Source of the DNA: an uncultured Thermoanaerobacterales bacterium
GTDB taxonomy: Bacteria; Bacillota; Clostridia; Christensenellales; UBA1242
DNA: 9,161 nucleotides
Direction of reading: 5' to 3'
Assembly (NCBI GenBank): GCA_900557695.1
Contig: USTP01000037.1
Coordinates: 1 to 9,161, forward strand
Of the stretch, positions 5,352 through 9,161 are shown in pieces. Positions within the stretch are counted from its first letter, which is position 1. Each line of letters opens with the position of its first letter. Position numbers and translations under genes: made by a program. The notes under the pieces are model-generated. The model was not told where the DNA came from. It saw only the letters and a program-made list of their open reading frames with translations, and did no database searches.

Positions 5352-6551
5352 TTACATCTCAAATTCATTTTCATATTGTTCTATCAAATTTTGATATCTC
5401 AATTCTTCTAACTTATTATAAAATTCTTGAAATGTCTTTATTATCTCATAATTAACCTTTTGACTGATATATAAACACTCTTGAATTTCATTAAAAAGTT
5501 TTTTCTTTTGCTTTATTTTTTGTGCTTTGTATTTTGCATTTAATTTTAATCTTTCATTATCTTTTGTTTTTAATTTTTTCGCTTCTTCAATAACAACATT
5601 TCCAATTCTACGGTAAAAATCTTGCATATATTTTTTCTCAAAAGTAAAAGGTTGTTTAACGCGATTTCGCTTGCAATATGTTTCAAACTTTTCATCTTTC
5701 TCTTTTGCTAAATTTATAAAATCTTCCTTTAAAGTTTTTGCTTGATAGTCATTTGACAAAATGTAATTTGTAATACTATCAATCTTAGGTTTTAGTGACT
5801 TCATATTATCACAATCATAATATGTGTGTCCGGTTTTTGGAAATTCGTTTGCAAGAGTTAAAAGTTTATTCTTTAAAATATATCCGACATTTGTCATTAA
5901 ACTTTCTTTCATTTTGTCATTTAGTCTTTTTCTCGTTAGTATTTCTCTTGCTTTAAAATCTGTCGCAGACAGTTCAATATTTGCTTTTAACTCATTGATT
6001 TTATTTAATGATAACTTGCCATTAGAGTATCTCTTTCCTTTTTTATTTGGTCGTATTCTTTGTGGACTATTTTCAAAAAATGAAATGTGAATATGTCTGT
6101 TATCTGTATTCTCGTGAAGTCCCGCAAACCAAATTATATTATTGGGATTTAGTCCATCACTTTTAAAAAATTTTGGTAGTTCACTTTTAATCAAATTGTA
6201 TGCTTGTTCATAACTATCACACCAAGTTTTACCAAACTTTTCTTCAAAACTTATAACCATATCCCAAATAACAGATTTTGTTTTTCTCAAAGCTAGCCTT
6301 ATCTCTTTTCTTTCATCACTTGTCAAAAGTCCATTTCTACCAAACACTCCAGCACTTTTATCTTTGTTGTTCATATATGAAAGATAGTCAAATTTTTTCG
6401 TGTCATTTATTCCAGTCAAAATGTAATTCATATAATCTTTATTTGTGTTAGATGAATAAAATTGCCTTTTGTTTTGATATTCTTTACTCCCACCATGAGA
6501 GTTGTAATAATGCAAAAATATATTCACATTAGGAACAATTTTATCTGCCAT
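5352..6551 (-). CDS. MobL/MobP3-type relaxase
   Basis: 399 residues. FDYLSYMNNKDKSAGVFGRN (54-73) is a typical MobL block, and GLHENTDNRHIHISFFE (144-160) contains the three-histidine metal site H146, H153 and H155 of HUH relaxases. Y40 and Y43 (NKDYMNYILTG) are the best candidates for the strand-cutting tyrosine. The C-terminal third is lysine-rich and helical (about 290-395) with no recognisable helicase or primase domain. Relaxases of this class nick oriT in one strand and pilot it into a recipient through the pore of a helper element. The start at 6551 follows AAGGG at good spacing and overlaps the end of the upstream MobC-like gene by 11 bases, pointing to translational coupling. Length is normal for a small mobilization relaxase, and no break is seen. 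Downstream lies the proposed oriT. Confidence 0.88.
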   Translation of the reverse strand: MADKIVPNVNIFLHYYNSHGGSKEYQNKRQFYSSNTNKDYMNYILTGINDTKKFDYLSYMNNKDKSAGVFGRNGLLTSDERKEIRLALRKTKSVIWDMVISFEEKFGKTWCDSYEQAYNLIKSELPKFFKSDGLNPNNIIWFAGLHENTDNRHIHISFFENSPQRIRPNKKGKRYSNGKLSLNKINELKANIELSATDFKAREILTRKRLNDKMKESLMTNVGYILKNKLLTLANEFPKTGHTYYDCDNMKSLKPKIDSITNYILSNDYQAKTLKEDFINLAKEKDEKFETYCKRNRVKQPFTFEKKYMQDFYRRIGNVVIEEAKKLKTKDNERLKLNAKYKAQKIKQKKKLFNEIQECLYISQKVNYEIIKTFQEFYNKLEELRYQNLIEQYENEFEM

Positions 6552-6981
6552 TTGTTTCCCTTATACAATTTAGTTCTTCATCTAACAAATCAAACAATCC
6601 GTCATTTATATCGTAATCACATTTTTTGTTGCATTCTGAGTTGTAAACTACATAGGCTATATAATTTAGCATTTTCTTAATTAAAGCAATATCTATTTTA
6701 TATTCGTTTTTGTTTTGTTTAATTTCGCATTTTGTGTTTTTAATTTCTTCATTAAGAAAATACAAACTTTGTCTTATCTCATCTAGATTTGCTCTTTGGT
6801 CAACTTCGTTATCTCCAAGTAGTTTTTCAGCACCAGTAACAGTGCAATAACGAATAAAGTCCGAAAGATTATCAAATCCCGATTTTGTTCTATTGTATGC
6901 TTTATCTAAAATATCTTTATCTTCTTGATTGTAAATTCGCAGTGTCAATTGTGATTTTAATGTTTGTTTTGTTTTTGGCAT
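6541..6981 (-). CDS. MobC-like ribbon-helix-helix mobilization accessory protein
   Basis: 146 residues. After a basic N-terminus (MPKTKQTLKS), residues 11-50 fit a ribbon-helix-helix DNA-binding fold: strand QLTLRIY, helix QEDKDILDKAYNRT, then NLSDFIRYCTVTG. A charged helical stretch at about 65-115 probably makes a coiled coil for dimerisation or relaxase contact. Small RHH proteins encoded just before a relaxase (MobC type) bind oriT and help the relaxase open it, and may repress the operon. The start at 6981 is set by AAAGGAG, eight bases upstream. An in-frame ATG 29 codons earlier is rejected because its extra codons run through a terminator hairpin. The last 11 bases overlap the relaxase start. 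A weak TATAAA at about 7005 could be a promoter, but no convincing -35 box accompanies it. Confidence 0.75.
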   Translation of the reverse strand: MPKTKQTLKSQLTLRIYNQEDKDILDKAYNRTKSGFDNLSDFIRYCTVTGAEKLLGDNEVDQRANLDEIRQSLYFLNEEIKNTKCEIKQNKNEYKIDIALIKKMLNYIAYVVYNSECNKKCDYDINDGLFDLLDEELNCIRETNGR

Positions 6982-7021
6982 TTTGTTTTCTCCTTTTGTT
7001 TTAGTTTTATAAAGGGGCAAC

Positions 7022-7054
7022 AAAAAAGAACTATCAAATCTTTTGATAGCTCTT
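7022..7054 (-). terminator. Strong intrinsic terminator after the sigma-like gene
   Basis: On the minus strand AAGAGCTATCAAA (7042-7054) pairs with TTTGATAGTTCTT (7026-7038), a 13-bp stem with one G.T pair and a three-base loop, running into six T (7022-7027). It starts 11 bases after the stop at 7065 and separates this gene from the mob pair. Confidence 0.85.
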
Positions 7055-7064
7055 TTACTTATTA

Positions 7065-7838
7065 TCAAATTTTATGTTTTGCTAATTCTTGAAGTATTTC
7101 GTAAGTTGGAATATTCAAATATACTTTTTCTTTTTCATTAAACTTCCCACATTGTTTTAGTTGTTTTAAAAAATCCCACACAGGTTTTGTCATCTGTTCT
7201 AATTTTTTTATTGTTGTAATAGGAATTTTTATTCCTTTTCTTTCTACTATTTTCTTTATTTGAGTTACATTTTTCATTAAATCCATAACTTGCCCTAAAT
7301 CAATTGAGATAAAATCTTTACTTGCCGATTTTATAACTTCTTCTATAACATCATCTGCAAAATCTTTATAATGAGATTGATAAAAATTTGTATTGCTAAA
7401 TTCAGGGTCAAAAGAAAGCAAAATATGTAAATGTTTTAATGCTGTTGCTTTAAATTGACAAAAAGCGCTAGTGCTCATTTTTAAGTAACTCGCAAGTTCT
7501 TTGTTTTTATAGCCATATTTATAATAACCTTTTATAATCTTCGCTTGCTTGTCTTCGAGTTCGTCAACAACTCTCCAAATACATTTTGCAAATTCTTTCT
7601 TCTCTAAATTCTTTTCAATATAAGCATTCTCATCTGCAATTATTTCGTGATATGTTAATGCTTCTTCACCATTATATTTTGTTTGTTCATCCAAAGAAAT
7701 TGCAATATATTGCCTATCTTTTTTTTGTTGACGTTTAAGTCTTTTATTGTCACTACGCAAAAATTGAGCAACTTCATCGTTTACTTCCAAATCTATAAAT
7801 TTATTGTGAATTCTATCGTAATATTTGATTGTTTCCAT
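7065..7838 (-). CDS. Sigma-70 region 4-like regulator with an extra C-terminal domain
   Basis: 257 residues. The first 50 (METIKYYDRIHNKFIDLEVN, and AISLDEQ near 46-52) resemble the start of short sigma factors on Firmicute conjugative elements such as Tn916 Orf7. Residues 90-138 (VVDELEDKQAKIIKGYYKYG, then YKNKELASYLKMSTSAFCQF) form a region-4 helix-turn-helix, the part that reads -35 boxes. No region 2 is evident, so it may act as a regulator and not a full sigma factor. Residues 150-257 are an additional domain, mostly predicted helices, that I do not recognise; it makes the protein about 100 residues longer than Orf7-like proteins. The start at 7838 has AAGGAAGG upstream. A consensus promoter 190 bases away drives it through a structured leader with a probable terminator, and a strong terminator follows it. 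The likely role is control of excision or transfer genes (inferred). Confidence 0.75.
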   Translation of the reverse strand: METIKYYDRIHNKFIDLEVNDEVAQFLRSDNKRLKRQQKKDRQYIAISLDEQTKYNGEEALTYHEIIADENAYIEKNLEKKEFAKCIWRVVDELEDKQAKIIKGYYKYGYKNKELASYLKMSTSAFCQFKATALKHLHILLSFDPEFSNTNFYQSHYKDFADDVIEEVIKSASKDFISIDLGQVMDLMKNVTQIKKIVERKGIKIPITTIKKLEQMTKPVWDFLKQLKQCGKFNEKEKVYLNIPTYEILQELAKHKI

Positions 7839-7896
7839 TTTACCTTCCTTTATTTTTAACTAGGTAGAACTGTTTTTTGCAATCATCTCATTTACG

Positions 7897-7959
7897 AAAA
7901 AAGCCCAGTTCACCTATATGATACTTCTGGTCGGGTATCGATTTCGGTGCACTAAGGCT
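7897..7959 (-). terminator. Probable attenuator in the leader of the sigma-like gene
   Basis: On the minus strand AGCC-TT-AGT-G-CACC (7946-7959) pairs with GGTG-A-ACT-G-GGCT (7902-7914) with small mismatches and runs into TTTTTT (7897-7902), the form of an intrinsic terminator. The enclosed sequence has its own hairpin (GATAC/GTATC). The right arm can also pair with a downstream segment: CAGTTCACCTA (7906-7916) against TAGGTAGAACTG (7861-7872), with one bulge. A terminator between promoter and gene means full transcripts need read-through. No known riboswitch class was recognised. Confidence 0.55.
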
Positions 7960-8007
7960 CACTCAGACTTTATCTTTTGTTGGAACGCTAAGGTTCTCTA
8001 TAAATTT

Positions 8008-8026
8008 GAAGTTAAACTCTAACTTC
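8008..8026 (-). promoter_or_regulatory. 5'-terminal hairpin of the leader RNA
   Basis: GAAGTTA (8008-8014) and TAACTTC (8020-8026) form a perfect 7-bp stem with a five-base loop, starting almost at the predicted transcription start (about 8027). No T-run follows on the minus strand. 5' hairpins in this position often protect an mRNA from decay. Confidence 0.6.
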
Positions 8027-8033
8027 TGTTTCT

Positions 8034-8062
8034 ATTATAGAACAAATGTTTGATTATTGCAA
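8034..8062 (-). promoter_or_regulatory. Promoter of the sigma-like gene and its leader
   Basis: Minus-strand TTGCAA (8057-8062) and TATAAT (8034-8039) are separated by exactly 17 bases. It is one of the best promoters in the window. It lies in the 80 bases after the integrase stop and gives an untranslated leader of about 190 bases before the start at 7838. Confidence 0.8.
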
Positions 8063-8080
8063 GTGAAATTTGGTAGTTAT

Positions 8081-9019
8081 TTATATAGCACACAAAAGTT
8101 TGCCAAATTTATTCATCATATCTGTTTTGTAAGACATAAGAGAATGTGTGTATCTTTGAAGAGTTATCATAGGATTTTTGTGTCCTAAAATTTCGGAAAC
8201 AGTTTTAACATCCATACCAAATTCAAGAGCACGAGTCGCAAATGTATGACGAAGTGCATGAAAATTTTTGTATGGAATATCTAATTTATTTAGTATTCTT
8301 TCAAATGTTCGCTGATAAGACCTTGTTCCAACCATTCCATTGTTTTTTGTTGTTATGACATACTTTGATGTAGATTTTTTCTTAATTTTCTTTAAAATAT
8401 CAACAAGTTGTTTGGGTAGTGGAATGACACGATTAGAGTTCTTTGTTTTAGGGGTGTCAACAATAATTGTAATCTTATCATTTTGCTTCCCTTGAAAAGC
8501 AGATTTTGAAATTGTCATATAATTTCTATTAAAATCAATATCGTCCCAAGTAAGTGCCAAAAGTTCTCCGATCCTTAGTCCCGTATACAAACAAATAACA
8601 ATTCCAATGTAATTTGATTTTTTACTAGACAAACAATATTTTTCTATTTTGTCCTGTTCACTTTTTTCAAAAGCACAAACTTTTGTTTCTTCTTGTAAGG
8701 GCATTTTAATTTTTTTACAAGAATTTTTATTTGTTATTTCCAAAATATTAGCTTCTTCAATTGCTTGCTTTAAAATGTTTGTCATAACAATAACTGTGTT
8801 GTTTGCCAACTTCTTACCTGTTTTCAAATTTCCTTTCTCTAATTTTTCTAAAACAAATTCTTGAAGAACCTGTGGGGTTAATTCTTCAAGTTCAAAATCT
8901 CCGAGTTTTGGATTTATGTGTTTTTCTATAAATTGTAAATAAGTGTTGTAGGTCCTTATTTTAACCGTGTGCTTAACATATTTGTTCATCCAAGTGTCAA
9001 GCCAATCTTTTAATTTCAT
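8081..9019 (-). CDS. Tyrosine integrase (complete)
   Basis: 312 residues. The N-terminal part (1-100) is a SAM-like core-binding domain. The catalytic domain carries R149 (TGLRIGELLAL), a lysine in the beta-hairpin (K172, or K191 in TPKTKNSNR), H254 and R257 (HALRHTFATR), H280 (GHKNP) and the nucleophile Y290 (QRYTHS), so the full set is present and the enzyme is probably active. It lacks the extra N-terminal arm-binding domain found in Tn916 or lambda integrases, being about 60-90 residues shorter than those; an arm-type domain could have been lost or never present. The start at 9019 follows AGGAGG. It lies upstream of the sigma-like gene on the same strand with no terminator between them, so integrase transcripts may run into that leader. 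No matching att site for this enzyme is visible. Confidence 0.93.
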   Translation of the reverse strand: MKLKDWLDTWMNKYVKHTVKIRTYNTYLQFIEKHINPKLGDFELEELTPQVLQEFVLEKLEKGNLKTGKKLANNTVIVMTNILKQAIEEANILEITNKNSCKKIKMPLQEETKVCAFEKSEQDKIEKYCLSSKKSNYIGIVICLYTGLRIGELLALTWDDIDFNRNYMTISKSAFQGKQNDKITIIVDTPKTKNSNRVIPLPKQLVDILKKIKKKSTSKYVITTKNNGMVGTRSYQRTFERILNKLDIPYKNFHALRHTFATRALEFGMDVKTVSEILGHKNPMITLQRYTHSLMSYKTDMMNKFGKLLCAI

Positions 9020-9113
9020 ATTTGTTTACCTCCTAAAATATTTTAATTGATTTTTGCCCCTCACATATATAAGGACATTTAAAAATCAAAAATTTAGGCA
9101 GTAAATGAAATAT
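9020..9113. other. Upstream region of the integrase, no gene seen
   Basis: A/T-rich sequence containing the integrase AGGAGG site and no reading frame of note. No convincing -35/-10 pair is visible and no tRNA or element end can be defined before the adapter begins, so the integrase promoter may lie outside the window. Confidence 0.5.
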
Positions 9114-9161
9114 CTGTCTCTTATACACATCTGACGCTGCCGACGATCTTACGCGTGTAGA
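9114..9161. other. Nextera i5/P5 adapter (artifact)
   Basis: 9114-9132 is the reverse complement of the Tn5 mosaic end and 9133-9146 completes the read-1 transposon oligo. TCTTACGC (9147-9154) is, from memory, the reverse complement of the S517 i5 index, and GTGTAGA is P5 sequence. None of it is organismal DNA. Confidence 0.98.

Noticed and set aside
2080..5394. Several plus-strand frames of 60-110 codons opposite the Bro-N, recombinase and relaxase genes
   Set aside because: They are antisense shadows of well-supported minus-strand genes; they lack ribosome sites and are rich in F, S, I and L as expected from antisense of lysine-rich, A-rich genes.
6982..7068. 29-codon N-terminal extension of the MobC-like protein
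   Set aside because: It runs through a terminator hairpin and lacks a ribosome site, while the internal ATG at 6981 has AAAGGAG.
9093..9108. AGTAAAT and TAGGCAGT near the right edge resembling sequence around 3042-3062, as possible right element end
   Set aside because: Only 7-8 bases in A/T-rich DNA and in direct orientation; no integrase front half can be read in the few bases left, so this cannot be told from chance.
46..9113. Mycoplasma-type code (UGA as tryptophan)
   Set aside because: Tryptophans are encoded by TGG and at least two genes end naturally at TGA directly before terminators.
46..9113. CRISPR array, restriction-modification, toxin-antitoxin or resistance cargo
   Set aside because: No regularly spaced repeats and no such gene families were found on either strand.

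Overview
The window is a 9,068-bp piece of low-GC bacterial DNA (46-9113) framed by sequencing adapters: Nextera i7/P7 sequence at 1-45 and i5/P5 sequence at 9114-9161. Those ends are synthetic. Every credible gene lies on the minus strand. Strong AGGAG-type ribosome sites, TATAAT promoters, UGA used as a stop, and the gene families present (TnpX/TnpW, MobL-type relaxase, Tn916-Orf7-like sigma factor) point to a low-GC Bacillota, probably Clostridia-related, using the standard bacterial code. The species cannot be named.

Region 1 (46-1725) is probably chromosomal. It holds a truncated four-helix membrane protein with its promoter, then a two-gene operon of a Nudix hydrolase and a nucleoside 2-deoxyribosyltransferase-like protein, then a strong hairpin terminator.

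Region 2 (1726-3053) is one end of a first integrated element. It starts with the displaced 3' half of a tRNA-Thr(GGT) gene, broken at the anticodon loop, as tyrosine integrases do. Next come possible integrase arm repeats, a Bro-N antirepressor-like gene with its own terminator, and the last 39 codons of a tyrosine integrase whose front part is missing.

Region 3 (3054 to at least 9019) appears to be a second mobile module inserted into that integrase gene. Read along the minus strand it runs: a complete tyrosine integrase; a promoter with a structured leader and a probable attenuator; a sigma-70 region-4-like regulator; a terminator; a ribbon-helix-helix MobC-like protein overlapping a MobL-type relaxase; a repeat-rich stretch that is the best oriT candidate; a 58-residue TnpW-like protein; and a large serine recombinase of the TnpX/TndX type, whose stop codon sits exactly at the break in the first integrase. 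No cargo or conjugation-pore genes are visible, so the module looks mobilizable rather than self-transmissible, at least in this part. Its right end lies outside the window.

The main points of interest are the nested insertion that splits a tRNA-linked integrase, two different recombinase systems in one module, the leader in front of the sigma-like gene, and the oriT-like repeat cluster. All assignments come from reading motifs by eye; no database search was run.
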